From: Maratus speciosus
Taxonomy: Eukaryota; Arthropoda; Arachnida; Araneae; Salticidae
Assembly (NCBI GenBank): GCA_963932465.1
Contig: OZ010787.1
Span: 17,935,936-17,999,935, forward strand
Direction of reading: 5' to 3'
DNA length: 64,000 bases
The first letter of the stretch is position 1. Each line of letters starts with the position of its first letter. Under the pieces are notes generated by a model, which saw only the letters and a list, made by a program, of their open reading frames with translations, was not told where the DNA came from and searched no databases. Shown in pieces: positions 1 through 10,959 of the stretch. A program made the translations under genes and the position numbers.

Positions 1-121
1 ATAAATGCTATTACATGCCTAGTCATGTGATAAAGACAAAAATCATTAAGCATTTTTTTTACTTTATTTTATAATACAATACTTAAACATAATCGATGCA
101 TTATTTTTAAGAAAAGAAATA

Positions 122-170
122 CAATGGTGACCAAAATTTTGGACATTTTTTAAAATTTTCAAGTTTTATA
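122..170 (+). repeat. Tc1-like left terminal inverted repeat remnant
   Basis: The stretch ATGGTGACCAAAATTTTGGA resembles the outer end of Tc1-type terminal repeats (a TGG-GGCCAAAA-TTTGGACA theme). It lies about 430 bases before the decayed transposase frame, in the expected orientation. No matching right-hand end was found, so the element is incomplete or too diverged for its 3' border to be seen. Confidence 0.4.
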
Positions 171-556
171 ACATTCTGTGCTTATAGAATATATGAATTT
201 TCACTTAAATACAAATGCTTATATATCAAATTCATGGAAATTTAATGTAGAATTTAATTAAAAAAACAGAATTAAAATATCTGCATTACAAAAAAAAGTT
301 ACTTTAGTCTAAAATACAAACACAATTAGTCATGAATGATGAAGTGTATTGTAATAAAAGCTTTTTAGCTAATCACAATGACTGTTCTGAGAACCAATCA
401 AATGTCAGTAACTAAACTGTAGTATATTTTGATTTGTACTCGTAAAAGCGGTATTTTGCTGGAATGAATTTTGCAGAAGGGTGAATACTAGTATTACTAA
501 ATAGAATGGTTTTTTTAATATTCCTATTTTGTTCTTAATGCAAATAATTTAAAACA

Positions 557-1164
557 ATGTCATCAACAACAAGAACTGGTTGGACACCTACAAAAAGAAG
601 TAGAATTGTCATATTGAGAGAAAACGGTCTCTCTTATGCTGAAATTGCAAGACAGGTTGGTGGATCAGTCACTTTATCTGGCGTACGAAAATTGTGCTTA
701 CGTTATGAAGAAACTAAATCAGGGATAAAAGAGGCAAGATCGAGTAGAAAAAAATGCGCAAGTGCTTCTGTCGATAGAAAGATGAAAAGGATATGCCTCA
801 AAGATAGAATTTCATCAGATGCCGTTAGATGTGAAATGAATGCAATGGGTATTTCAGTTAGTTCAAGAACAATAAGGAGAAGATTAACAGGTTTTGGGCT
901 GAAATGTAGAATTCCGAGGAAAAACCATTTTTTAAACGAGTTCAGTGGGCAAAAGAACACATTAATTTGACAGAAAATCAGTGGAAGCAAATAATCTGGA
1001 GCGATAAGATTAAAATATCGTTCTTTGGTAATGATGGGCGAAAATATGTGAGACGTAGAATAGAGGATGAGCTGCATCCTGATTGCATTGAAGCAACTAC
1101 AAAGAACTCAACAAATGTCATGATTTGGGCCTGTATGTCTGCAGATGGTGTAGGATATTGGTGA
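557..1164 (+). pseudogene. Tc1-like transposase, frameshifted and truncated
   Basis: Two overlapping frames (557-970 and 967-1164) together read as the first half of a Tc1-type cut-and-paste transposase. The first frame opens with a helix-turn-helix of the paired-like type (residues about 10-50, with NGLSYAEIARQVGGS). A second HTH follows, with SSRTIRRRLTGFGLKCRIPR. The second frame has IIWSDKIKISFFG, which matches the block holding the first catalytic Asp, and then NVMIWACMSADGVG. A frameshift near 967 separates the halves. The frame stops at TGA at 1162, and the C-terminal half with the other two catalytic acids is absent. A full protein would be about 340 residues, so this is dead. The 3' part is probably interrupted by the foldback that follows. 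Confidence 0.8.
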
Positions 1165-1174
1165 TGGTGTGGTG

Positions 1175-1807
1175 ATAACGTTATTTCTCCAGGAAAACTA
1201 CCAGTATCATTTTATAGAAAAAGAAATCTAGGTTAAACGCACAAAATTTCGCCTTCTTTTAAGAAGAGATTTTCTATAAGATAATACTTGTCCCGAAAAA
1301 TTTTCTGGTCTGAAAAATTCAAGGAGGCGTACGAACCATGAGACAACCACCTCATCGAGTTGAAGGCTGAAATTCCAGAATTAGCTAAAACTCGATTCCC
1401 ATATTAAAACGCAATCGGTCTCCCAAGTTAAGGTACCATTGCGTTTTCCTGCACCCAAATGTATGAAAACATGGCGGACTGGGAGCAGGAAAACACAAGG
1501 GTAAACCTACGAGTCAACCGGTAAAATCGGATTTCTAGGTGTTATCCACCAAGATATGACTTGATTGCGTTTTAATAATGGGAATCGAGATTTAGCTAAT
1601 TCTGGAATTTCAGCCTCCAACTCGATGAGGTGGTTGTCTCATGGTTCGTACGCCTCCTTGAATTTTGCAGACCAGAAAATTTTTTGGGGCCAGTATTATC
1701 TTATAGAAAATCTCTTCTTAAAAGAAGTCGAAATTTTGCGCGTTTTAACCTAGATTTCTTTTTCTATAAAAAGATACTGGTAGTTTTCCTGGAGAAATAA
1801 CGGTATC
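1175..1807. repeat. Foldback element with ~240-bp arms
   Basis: Arms at about 1175-1414 and 1565-1807 are inverted copies of each other with only scattered mismatches, around a ~150-base centre. Shared landmarks are GAGGCGTACGAACCATGAG, CCACCTCATCGAGTTG and AACGCAATC. The small open frames inside are arm sequence rather than genes. It directly abuts the broken Tc1-like frame, so it may have inserted into that element. No target duplication could be fixed. Confidence 0.75.
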
Positions 1808-2103
1808 CGTACGAACCATGAGTCTGTGCTGCCGGCTCCCGGTCTAATACACTGAAAAGTAACTGGCAGAAAACTAAAAATTCTAGCACTAATGCACATT
1901 GAATCTGCAATATTAAATAAAAGTTGCATTCTCAAATTCTTTGCTCAACAACGCGAAACTTTCTGACACATATATTTCCCGATTCGTTTTTAAATGTAAA
2001 TTATAAAATTGGCAAACTTGAGTATTGAAACAATTTGGGATCGATTGATATTTTCCATTTTTCATAAATAAATTGCTTATCTAGTTATAAACAGTTCTAG
2101 TTT

Positions 2104-2364
2104 TTGTCACGTGACGATCAGTTTCCTACCTTCCCGCAATGTCGCGTCTGGAAATTCGTCTTCAAAGCATCAACTTTGACAGTGTTTTCTGAAATTTTCT
2201 CCCCTTACCAAGAAATGGAAAACGTCATTCGATTGCATAGTTTCTTAATAAGAACACCTGCCAGTTTCATGCGTTTCCGAGCACAAATGAATTCAGAAAT
2301 GCGTCAGAAAATAGCTCCTTTGGATTTGAGTACAGTGAATAAACTAAGAAAACTGTTAAACTGA
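2104..2364. repeat. Interspersed repeat, also at 39.1-39.5 kb
   Basis: The 86-codon frame here is not a gene I recognise. Its 3' half (CAAATGAATTCAGAAATGCG, GTCAGAAAATAGC, TTTGGATTTGAGTACAGTGA) recurs with changes at about 39250-39310 and 39440-39520. I therefore call it repetitive non-coding DNA. Confidence 0.5.
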
Positions 2365-2503
2365 GAAAGTTCTTTTGAGGTTAGAGACTCCGCAAAAATG
2401 TTTACATGAAAATACATTAATTTGTAAGGTTTTTTTTGCGGTAAATTCCTCCAAAAAGAAAAAGTATTCAAAACATTAAAAATATTCTTAGAATTGTATT
2501 ATA

Positions 2504-3102
2504 CCGGTTGATTCAAAATAGATATCTGCTCGCTTATCTCTTGCATACGTGATAGTGGAAACATACTTCTAATTTCAAAAAGTGTAGAAATCAAGTACAG
2601 ATTTTAAATATAGCATTCGTTTTAAAAGGGCTATATACATTGTAACATAAGAAATTTAATTTTTAATATGGACCCTGGTTTCTAAAAAACTGCTTTCCTA
2701 CATCTAATAAGGACATTAAAAGAAAAAACCTTTTTAAGATCTATACTTACCGAATTATATTTTTAATTTTATGAAATTTCAATTTTTACCTTCAGTAACA
2801 GTGCTTCTTTCTGTTTTTAGGGCCAGAAAACACGAAAATTACATGACATTCACAATTTGGTAATCCTTGGTTGTAAAACTTTTTTTTTAATGTCCTCCTT
2901 AGGCGAAGGAGAACATTTTTCTAAATATAAGTTATAAGACACCGAAACCGCATAAAAATTAAATTTCGTATTTTAATATGCATACAGCTTGTAAAACAAA
3001 TGTCATACATAAAAGCTGTACTTAATTTCTATACTTTTGTAATGGTTCTATCATCACTGATTTAGGATATAATTGATCACACATGTATTTTGAATCACCC
3101 GA
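2504..3102. mobile_element. Non-autonomous mariner-type element with long TIRs
   Basis: Left end CCGGTTGATTCAAAATA is preceded by TA. Right end TATTTTGAATCACCCGA is its diverged inverse. Similarity of the two ends continues inward for roughly 170 bases (GTGTAGAAATCAAGTACAG opposite a reverse copy of TATAGAAATTAAGTACAG). It contains no coding frame. The ends belong to the loose class beginning C-GG-TGATTCA seen in mariner-type elements, including the one at 5664. Confidence 0.6.
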
Positions 3103-3451
3103 TCTCTTTGAAGGAGGAGAAAGGGCCCCGTAAAACAGTCAAGCCTATGGACTCGGATGGTAGTTAATCCCTTTCTGTATATCCATATGCAACTGGCTAT
3201 ATCTCCATCAATTTTAATTATTATACAATAAAAATATTTCTTATAGTGAAATGTATGAATAATAAGTGGGTAAATTCAGTTTTTGTGTCTTTCCATGAAA
3301 ACGATTCCCGAAGTTGACCTGCTCTTCGCGCCAGTAACTTCTCCAGTAACTATTCAAGTTATATGGATGCATCATTTAAACGCTATTATACCCTGTATAT
3401 ATTTTAATAATGGATAAATAAGTGTAAAAAGTATTTTGTGTTTCTTATTAA

Positions 3452-3653
3452 CCTTTTGAAGGTCGGTGGTATATTACTCATACAACTTAATTTTAAACCA
3501 CAACTGCCAAAATTACACCAGAATTTTTGAATAAAATTTTACTTTTATTATGCACGTAGAAGAAATATTATTTCTAAATATCTCTTCATAAATTCTGGTG
3601 GCAGTCAACCATTTAAACATTTTAGAAAGAAAATCTCTTTGCCTCTGAAAGGG
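3452..3653. mobile_element. TTAA-flanked MITE (piggyBac-like)
   Basis: About 200 non-coding bases lie between TTAA tetranucleotides (3448-3451 and 3654-3657). Ends are CCTTTTGAAGG on the left and the inverse of CCTCTGAAAGGG on the right. An inner inverted stretch (ACACCAGAATTTTTGA opposite AAATTCTGGTGGCAG) supports a foldback MITE. TTAA duplications with CCYTTYRAGG-like ends suggest piggyBac-type mobilisation. Confidence 0.55.
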
Positions 3654-3657
3654 TTAA

Positions 3658-5066
3658 AATTAAACATCTTCTAAACAAACTTTTTGCTGATTTTTTTTTT
3701 TTTTAATAACTATAATATTTATTTTAATTTCGTAATATTTTGTAGCATAAATTGCAAATATAAAATTTTAATAATTTTAAAAAGTTAAAATTCGGAATTT
3801 TCCTTGAACATTCTGATGTGCACACGATAACTTCCTAATAAAATAAATATTAATAACCTAAATAAAATGAAAACATTTTTAAAATTTTTAAATTCATCCA
3901 TTCTACAAAATAATTAGTAACACAAATTGCTAAAGAAGACTAATTAGAAAACATTTTTCATAGTTTTTCTCGTAATTAAAATGAAAGTCCTAAATCTCCC
4001 ATGATCAAAGTGTAAAACGACCGAGCGTTCAAAATTAAAATTAACCATGAAGTGTAAAAATCTGTACTTCATTTAATTAATTTACAAAAATTTTGTCACT
4101 GAAGTAAAGTTATAGGTTGTTGTTTTTTTTTTTTTTAACTACCCATATTAACTCGTATATTTTAAATACTATACTTATTATTTGTCTCTTTACTGTTTGA
4201 GTATTTTTTAGTTTCTATGCTATTTTGACATTCAAGTATTCGTTATAGCAGGTATATTTACTGATGTACATAATGTCGCATTCTGTTCAAATTAAATCAT
4301 TAATATTTCTCCTATTATTGTTGTGCCATATTATCTGTTTTGAAGATGGAAAAAGAAATTACACTCATTACATAAAATTAATTTAAATTATTCGCGCATT
4401 TATCTACTTTTCGTTTTATAATTGAATGAGGTCCACTCGTTTTTTGTTGGTATCAAAGGATAGTTGCATTTTTCGTTATATTTTAACAATATTGTTATTA
4501 TTTTCCGTAACTTTGAATTACTTTGACTCCGTTATTTTGAACAAACGGATATAACTCATATTTTCTGCCGAAAGCGAATTTTACCCCACAATATTCTTTT
4601 AAATAAACTTTTGATTTTTATGTATTTTTCTAAGACTCCATATTCTATATATCAATATTTCAACTAACTCCTACGTTTCTCCTTTGGAAATCGGCAAAAA
4701 TACAAAATATCCAAAGTAACGGCTCCACCGTCGCCCCCGTGGACCTCCTGAAAGGAATTCTATCGGAACACCGGGGTAAAATCGAACGGGAACATTCCAT
4801 TATTCAGGGAAAGCTGCTAGATATTCTGTAATAGCTATTCTGTAGGAAATATTGTTACGATATCTTCGTTATTTATTAAAGTTGTCAACGGAAATCCTGC
4901 TTCAGACTGGAGTGAGAATCCCTGTACTTTTAGCAGAATAAGTGGTTTGCAACCTATGCAAAATTTATTAAATTAGTTTCCTATACAAAATTTATTAGCC
5001 TTGCTGAGCATTCTCACTTTGTATTTTGTAAAGACGGTTTTCAAACAGCCTGTATCTGCTTTGCTA

Positions 5067-5101
<35 letters not shown>

Positions 5102-5324
5102 ATTTTAGCTTTTAAATTGAAAGTTTAAGCTTCATAAATATGTGAACGGTGCAAATATTTTAGTAATATTTCTGAGAAAATAAATTCATCAGTTATCATA
5201 TGTTGCATGCTTTCGATAAAAGGACAATTTTTTCTTGGTTTATCTTTTTAGTTTCTAATTTGTGTTTAATTTAAAATTGTAATACCTGCATGAGAACTAA
5301 TTTCCTTTCCATTCTTTCAAACAG
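3658..5324. other. Unassigned intron/upstream sequence
   Basis: AT-rich with long homopolymer runs, including a ~32-base poly-T near 5064-5095. A less AT-rich patch at 4710-4800 has no sustained open frame. No P-loop (GxxxxGK) Rab exon was found here, so the upstream Rab exon lies left of the window. Confidence 0.5.
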
Positions 5325-5385
5325 GTATCGACTTCAAACAGAAAATCATTAACTTAGATGGAATGCCTATAAAACTTCAAATATG
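5325..5385 (+). CDS. Rab GTPase internal exon: G2/switch I to switch II entry
   Basis: A 61-base exon encodes (G)IDFKQKIINLDGMPIKLQI(W). This is the strand 2 - strand 3 hairpin after the G2 threonine of Rab small GTPases, which recruit vesicle-transport effectors when GTP-bound. It is preceded by a pyrimidine tract ending CAAACAG and followed by GTGAGT. The first two bases complete a Gly codon (phase 1) and the last two, TG, begin the Trp codon. That Trp is completed by the G opening the exon at 37540, so the two exons join in frame. [26 protein letters not shown] fits the Rab8/10/13 group best, but Q, N and MP make it divergent. The subfamily is inferred, not proven. Confidence 0.88.
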
Positions 5386-5970
5386 GTGAGTTTCATTCAT
5401 TTCTGAGTGTATAATTCATTTTTTTAACATGTGTATTTTGTGTTACTTTTAACTACAAAATATACGAATCAGTGAAATCACAATCTTTACGTCCATAATA
5501 TTTTACCGTCAATGATATTTAAATGGTACCTTAGCGCTTTGCAAGAAATTTACAATTGTGAATAAGACACTTTAAATTTCTCTACTCTAATTTTTTGTGA
5601 TATATATAAAATTTTAGTCATTGGAAATGATGAATTGTAATTATATAATGGTTATATATTATACAGGGTGATTCATAAATATGGAAACAATAGGCTATTT
5701 CCTCAAATATTGCTCATAGACCCATACTTCCAATTGCAAAGTTTCATAAAAAAAGGTGCAAAATTTAATGACATAAGTTGCAACTCCATGGGGGGGGGGG
5801 GGGGGTCTATTTGAAAAAATACGAAAATTAAATTTTTATACGGCCCCCGTAGTGTAAAAATTCCAATCAGGAAAACTTTCCTTATCCATTCCTGAATTAA
5901 ACACAAAAAATTGCATCTTCATATCTGAAAAACTCGCAGAGTTATGGCCGTTTAAATAATTCATCAGGTT

Positions 5971-6500
5971 TTAAGGGATTAGACACAAATTGAAATGCGT
6001 GCAATTCAAGAAACAATGTTTCTTTAACAGTTCTAGGAAACATATAAAAAATATATTTGTTGAGTTAGAATTTCGATTTTTTTTTCTTTTTTGTGATGGT
6101 TAACCATATAATTTGCAAACAAAATCACATCCTAATATTTCTCATAAAGTTTTTAAAAAATTAAATGATTAGCATTTTTTTAAGCGGAGTTAATCTAAAA
6201 TCTTTATAACTCGAAGCATTATTCATCGGATTTCAATTTTTTTTTTCATTTAAGTAAGGAGGAAAGTATAATTTTAGTTTTGTTTCAGGATTTTTTTAAA
6301 TATTAATTTTAAAAATATTAAAAATATTTATTTAAAAAATTATGTAACTTATTTTTTTAAAAATCATATTTTCGAAAGAAATTTTTTTTTTTTAATTTGC
6401 CGAAACAAAATTAATGTAAAATAATCAAAAAATACATGTTCCAAGTTTGCACCTTTTTTTATTTACGATTCTTGACTTATAATAATTAAAAACATCATGC
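5971..6500 (-). repeat. Fragment related to the TTAA element at 27.7-28.4 kb
   Basis: TTAAGGGATTAGACACAAAT at 5971, then GTGATGGTTAACCATAT and TTTGCAAACAAAATCACAT, are inverse matches to the right half of the element at 27667-28371. The far end was not found, so it is a truncated copy nested in the larger TIR element. Confidence 0.5.
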
Positions 6501-6729
6501 AGAAAAACGCATTTAAAATTTTGAACATTGATTGGCTCCAAATAAAATGTTTAAATGCTTTTTTAAAAATTGCACGTGAAAAAGTAACTTCTTTCTGTAG
6601 CTTAAACTTCCGATTCAGTTTAATTTTAGCCGTTTTCGCCTCCTTTTTGTACTATTTATATGGTCCATAAATAAATGTTAAATATGTAATTTGAAACAAC
6701 GCTTTTTCTAACATGCCGATTAAGAGTTT

Positions 6730-7925
6730 TTCATAACTTTAGCCCTCACAAATTCAGGCTTTTTATCGCCCCAGCGAGGCCGTTAAAAAAGTCTGTATTC
6801 TGGGGCTGTGTCGGGCCAGAACCGGGATTGGCGACTTTTTTCTGAAGACCCGGCCAGGCCGGCCCGAACGTATTTTTTTATACCGAACCGGGTGTTGGTG
6901 TGATTTATGACGGCCAATTACGTGCACGGGGGATATGGGCACGAAGGGGGGGGGGGGTGCCTTCCGTAGTGGTCTTTCTAAGGGAACCTAACCCATATTT
7001 ACGCAAGGATATCCAAGGTTCGAAGAGAACCACTGAAAACTCCAAACGATTGGGCCGAAGGGCGCGATTGGGTTCGAATCCAGCACCTCCCGTCTACCAG
7101 CTTTGAGAGCAGAACCTCTCGGCCACAGGTTATACTGAACAGGTACTGTGGCTATCTTATTCCTGGGTCTCACCTGGGCGAAATTTTCAGTCCCGGTCTC
7201 GAGACAACCTGTATTAAAATTATCTCTGACTGACTTAATCCGTGCAAAAATAACTAAAATTTGGCTCAGCCCAAAAACTTTTACAACAAATGCATGTATT
7301 TTTAAATGACCATTATTTTATAATAAAACTTTAAAATTCATATTTTTAAAGGATAGTAGATTTTAAGGCAAAAAAATTAAAATACAGTAAAACTAACGAA
7401 AAAAATCTGCCTATGGCGGAATCCTTTCTTAAACGGAAAAATCTGCTGATCCATGGAAAATGAATATAATAATACCTGAGAAAAAATAGACTACATTTAC
7501 AACTGCTAAGAAGGGAACTTGTCTATAACGCTTTTTTTTCTTTCCTGTGTGATTCCATCTTAAAAGATTTTACTTTATAGCATTTTTCATTGTCTCCAAC
7601 ACATGGAATATGGATTAACGATATTAAAGGAGAAGTGAAACATTTACGTATAAATAGAGATTCATTAATAAAACAAATAATCACAACTTTGGCGCTTCTT
7701 TAAAAATAATAATTATAAACATGAAAAAAGAAAAGATATAATAAGTATTTTTGGTCAAAACTCCTCCATACGAAACAACTATGATGTAAAAAAATATGTA
7801 GAAATTCAGTCAGGCCGGGTCAGGCTATGATTTGAACTTTTTTCCTGGCAGGGCCGAACTTTTTTTCCTCTGGGTCGGTTCGGGACCGGACCTAGATATT
7901 TCGACCCGTGCAGACCTCTAGTGAA
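6730..7925. mobile_element. Decayed GGCCCG-rich hAT-like element
   Basis: GC-rich blocks at 6770-6890 (GGCCAGGCCGGCCCGAACG) and 7800-7922 (CCGTGCAGACCTCTAG) match the terminal regions of the better preserved element at 33833-34585. The right end is clear at about 7920 but the left border is not. Between the blocks lie a SINE and AT-rich sequence. Confidence 0.5.
6900..7190 (-). mobile_element. tRNA-derived SINE
   Basis: On the minus strand, TGGCCGAGAGGTT (A-box-like, near 7117-7130) is followed about 45 bases on by GGATTCGAACCC (B box, 7070-7081). These are the two internal RNA polymerase III promoter boxes of a tRNA. The tRNA-unrelated body runs on toward 6900 and includes CTTCGAACCTTGGATATCC and a C-tract. 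It looks like a SINE whose head derives from a Ser/Leu-type tRNA. The 3' border is uncertain. Confidence 0.55.
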
Positions 7926-8484
7926 GACCACCAGTATACTTTGAAAACAGGTTTAACGTAAAATCTATACGCTGCGTATTTTATGTCCAAAGGAGAGGCA
8001 CTGTCTTATATCGACTTTTAATAATGTACAATTTTTGGATGATCCCTATCTTGCATTCAAAATGAGTCAAAAACTCGTCGCTCAGAGGCATGGATAAATG
8101 GTGTAAGTCACGAATTTTGGATTTTGATATTTCTGCGAATTTTGAAGATATGGAGATGAATTTTTTTGTGTTTAATTCAGGAATGGATAAGGAAAATTTT
8201 CCTAATTGGGAATTTTACTCTACGGGGGCCGTATAAAAATTTATTTTTTGTATTTCCTCATATAGATCCCCCAACGAGTTTAAACTTATCTCATCAAATT
8301 TTGCACCTTTTTTCATGAAACTTTGCAATTGGAAGTATATGCCTACGGGCAATATTTAAGGAGATAGCCTACTGTTTCGATATTTATGAATCACCCTGTA
8401 TAATAACATTTATGAGGGAATATTTTGTAAAAAACACCAACTTCTAATAATTAAATAGAGGAATTTTCACAGATCTAGAGAGAA

Positions 8485-9039
8485 ATGGCAACCACCGCCG
8501 TTGGATTAAACGAGTTTTTTTCCGAATTGATGCATTCGGCTGCTCTGTCACCACCTCCATACCAACATGAAGTGAATAAATCCCATGTATTTACTCCTTA
8601 TCAGAGACTCATTTCAGAAAAAATCTCAGCATTCCTCAGATCCTTTAATATACTGACAGCTTTTGTCCCACATAAACAGTTGCAAAATCTTCTATGCAAA
8701 TTGAAGTACAGCTATCCGATTGAACAACAGGAGGTCCTTGTTTACAGAATTCCATCCGGAAAATGTGACACGGTATACATTGGAGAGACAGGTCGCAAAC
8801 TAGAAACAAGAATCGGAGAACATAAACATGCATTTAGATCTAAAAACCTTAACTCGGAATTCGTTTCACATGTAATTGAAACAGACCATTCACCTGACTT
8901 TACAAAAACTGCGATTATTGAGCGAAACTGTAATGTTTATAGAAGCCGAATTTTCCTGGAATCTTGTCATACGAATATAGCTGTTAATCCAGTTAACGAA
9001 GCCGGAAATATCTCATCTAAGTATTCCATTCTTTTATAA
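8485..9039 (+). pseudogene. Penelope-like element C-terminus with GIY-YIG endonuclease
   Basis: The 184-codon frame is the last part of a Penelope-like element (PLE) polyprotein. Residues about 40-75 (RLISEKISAFLRSFNI, VPHKQLQNLL) resemble the RT-to-endonuclease linker. VYRIPSGKCDTVYIGETGRK at about 86-105 is the GIY-YIG core (VYRI and YIG), followed by the conserved LETRIGEHK. A candidate metal-binding Glu lies in RSRIFLE (about 159). The reverse transcriptase domain is absent, so the copy is 5'-truncated and cannot transpose alone. The ATG at 8485 is probably incidental: no RT sequence precedes it, and the element TIR ending at 8398 lies just upstream. The 3' region carries a tRNA-like structure and a hammerhead ribozyme. 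Confidence 0.8.
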
Positions 9040-9111
9040 AAAGTTAACCTTATAATTAACTACGATACACGTTTTTATGTGGGTTTCAGATTGATAAGTT
9101 GGTTTTTGAAG

Positions 9112-9186
9112 CTCCGGGATAGCTCAGATGGCAGGGCACTGGCGGCTTCAGCCAGGAGATCCCTGGTTCGAATCCTGGTCCGGACA
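9112..9186 (+). tRNA. tRNA-like cloverleaf in PLE 3' region (not a functional tRNA)
   Basis: About 75 bases fold as a tRNA: acceptor CTCCGGG against TCCGGAC, D arm GCTC/GGGC, anticodon stem CTGGC/GCCAG around loop GGCTTCA, and T arm CCTGG-TTCGAAT-CCTGG. The loop has G where nearly all tRNAs have U33, and the first acceptor pair is lost. Related copies occur inverted at 24.8 and 25.2 kb together with the same downstream 80 bases, so this is a repeated tRNA-derived module and not a host tRNA gene. Confidence 0.6.
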
Positions 9187-9293
9187 TTTTTCACCCAGTT
9201 GGAAATTTACATCTAATATGATTTATTTACCAATTGGAATAATTGTGTTAAAATTAATCTAGTGTAAGTGCATCTTTAGTGATTTTCCGTAAA

Positions 9294-9336
9294 TTGTACT
9301 GAAGAGGGATGAAGATTTCATCTGAAACGTATAAAT
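9294..9336 (+). ncRNA. Hammerhead ribozyme motif (minimal, PLE type)
   Basis: CTGAAGA (9299-9305) and GAAAC (9324-9328) are the two conserved halves of the hammerhead core. Between them GATGAA/TTCATC forms stem II with loop GAT, plus a flanking G-U pair. One extra G separates CTGAAGA from stem II. After GAAAC the self-complementary ACGT replaces a normal stem III and is followed by A, the presumed cleavage site. The next TA pairs with TA before CTGAAGA as a very short stem I. Such minimal hammerheads with ACGT stem III are known in PLEs, and here it lies 255 bases after a PLE GIY-YIG frame. Activity is inferred; the weak stem I is a caveat. Confidence 0.7.
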
Positions 9337-9745
9337 CGTTGTTTTTTAGCGTTTTTATGTTTATTTTAATTAAAAGTGTCTGTGTTTTAAGTAACTGTAT
9401 TGCTTAATTATATTAATCGGACGTAATGTTTGCACATTTTAATCCCATGTTCCCAGTTAGGAAGATTGGCCTGTAAGTGTAACATACATTTGCAATGAGT
9501 GTAAAAAAGTTGTTACATTAGCTTTCTTTTCTGTGTACTATAGAATATAGGTGTAAACCCAAATTTTAGATTTTTTTTTTATTTACAAATTGTCAACTTA
9601 AATTTATAAATGGGCAATTCCAAGCCAATATTATCATTTTTAGTATTGTATTTTTTTTAATATCAAATAGGTAATATATTTCAAATGAAAATCAAATTAC
9701 AAAGTAATTGCTTAAGAGGCGCAAAGGCCAATATAGTGAAAAAGA

Positions 9746-9817
9746 TTCCATGCCGGGACTCGAACCCGGGCTATCAATATAGCGCACTGACATTCTACCG
9801 ACTAAACCATATGGAAC
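9746..9817 (-). tRNA. tRNA-like cloverleaf, left arm (not a functional tRNA)
   Basis: The minus strand reads TTCCATA, D arm GTTTAGTCGGTAGAAT, anticodon stem TCAGT, T arm CCGGG-TTCGAGT-CCCGG and CATGGAA. The anticodon arm has decayed (TCAGT against TTGAT), and the acceptor has one mismatch relative to the inverted copy at 10049. It is a repeat component and not an independent gene. Confidence 0.55.
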
Positions 9818-10048
9818 GATACCCAGCCTGGAAAATTTCTCCCTATTATATGTTGGCAAGGCTACAAACGCAGAACAAGGTTCTCTCTGGAATAATTTCC
9901 ATGTATTAATATAGTTTCTATCGATGCTGGATTTAATTAAGTTTCGTGTTCGCCCCAGGTCGGCGGCTCACGATAAATATTCCATCTTGTGCTGCGTTTG
10001 TAGTCTTGCCAACATATAATAGTGAGAAATTTTCCAGGCTGCGTATCG

Positions 10049-10120
10049 TTCCATGTGGTTTAGTCGGTAGAACGTCAGTGTGCTATACTGATGGCCCGGG
10101 TTCGAGTCCCGGCATGGAAT
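10049..10120 (+). tRNA. tRNA-like cloverleaf, right arm (anticodon GCT by position)
   Basis: All four helices pair: acceptor TTCCATG/CATGGAA, D stem GTTT/GAAC, anticodon TCAGT/ACTGA with loop GTGCTAT (U33 present, anticodon GCT), and T stem CCGGG/CCCGG with TTCGAGT. A GCT anticodon would mean Ser, but there is no long variable arm, which argues against a true tRNA-Ser. It could still be transcribed by Pol III. The context is a foldback repeat. Confidence 0.55.
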
Positions 10121-10959
10121 TTTTTTCACTATGTTGGCCTTTGCGCCTCTTAAGCAATTACTTTGAAACTTGATTTCCATTTGAAATATTGTATGCAAGG
10201 CGAATGGTTCTCTCTGGAATAATTTCCATAGGTAATATATATTCTTAATAGTATTGAACCTATATTTTTTATATATTAAATGCATTTTATAAAATTTTGA
10301 ATAGTCAAAATCAATAAAATCCATTATAATCAGCATAGCTTCTTTTTACGTGTTTGTCTGTCACATGTAATATTACATGTTTTTCATAACTATTGTGGCA
10401 GCAGTCAAATTTTGTGAAAGAGTAAAGCGAAAACTAAAGCGAGGAGAGTTTGCGCACATTTCAAAAGAATAGGAAAAAATTAATATTTAGATTTTTTATT
10501 ATTAAACTATGCATGAATAATTTTGACTTCATTTGTTTTTTATGCATTTTCATTGTTATTTTATTGTTATCCTGTAATTTAATAGAATAGGAGTAATAAA
10601 ACTAAGAACTATTTTTCGCAATCTCTGCTGACAGGGTTGGTAAGATTACGCACATGGGTAGGAGAGATTATTAATAACTACAATTAAATTGTTAACAATA
10701 ATTACACTTAAATGACATTGTTGTAAGATTTTTGTGAGTAAATATTATTGTATTACGAGTGAATATTTCAACCTAATGTTTAAATAATAAAAAAAGAAAT
10801 AATTTTAACAACAGTTAAATAATTTTAATTTAAGAAGATTGAAATATCAGTAAAAACAAGCCCTACTAAGATTACAAAATCACATTAATCTACTTGATAA
10901 CATGTTTAACTTGAAAGTTATATCATTTTCCTTTCCAGTTTCAATGTATTTTCTTTGCT

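Larger units (their letters stand above)
5664..8398. mobile_element. 2.7-kb TIR element, ends CAGGGTGATTCATAAATATG
   Basis: TA precedes CAGGGTGATTCATAAATATG at 5664, and the inverse (TATTTATGAATCACCCTG, then TA) ends at 8398. The inverted ends extend roughly 290 bases (5664-5955 against 8105-8398). Shared blocks include the reverse pair TTTGCACCTTTTTTCATGAA and ACGGGGGCCGTATAAAAATT. The interior has no transposase. It holds a TTAA-type fragment, a GGCCCG-rich hAT-like piece and a SINE. CAGGGTG ends with TA duplications place it in the mariner superfamily as a non-autonomous, repeatedly invaded copy. A 17-base poly-G tract near 5790-5806 interrupts the left TIR. Confidence 0.75.
9665..10195. 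repeat. Foldback element with two inverted tRNA-like heads
   Basis: The outer arms (about 9665-9880 and 9990-10190) are inverted copies of one unit. Each carries GGCGCAAAGGCCAAtaTAGTG, a tRNA-like cloverleaf and TATTATATGTTGGCAAG or the inverse. The left arm is shorter than the right, which keeps the GATGCTGGATTTAATTA segment. The same unit forms a longer, nearly perfect palindrome at 38.0-38.75 kb. The small open frames here are arm sequence. Confidence 0.75.

Noticed and set aside
703..1077. 124-residue minus-strand frame at 0.7-1.1 kb
   Set aside because: Antisense of the Tc1-like transposase relic, which explains its length.
5703..5906. 67-residue minus frame containing a proline run at 5.7-5.9 kb
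   Set aside because: The prolines come from a poly-G tract inside a terminal inverted repeat.
10049..10120. Genuine host tRNA-Ser(GCT) gene
   Set aside because: No long variable arm, inverted duplicates with the same flanks, and membership in a foldback family point to a repeat component.
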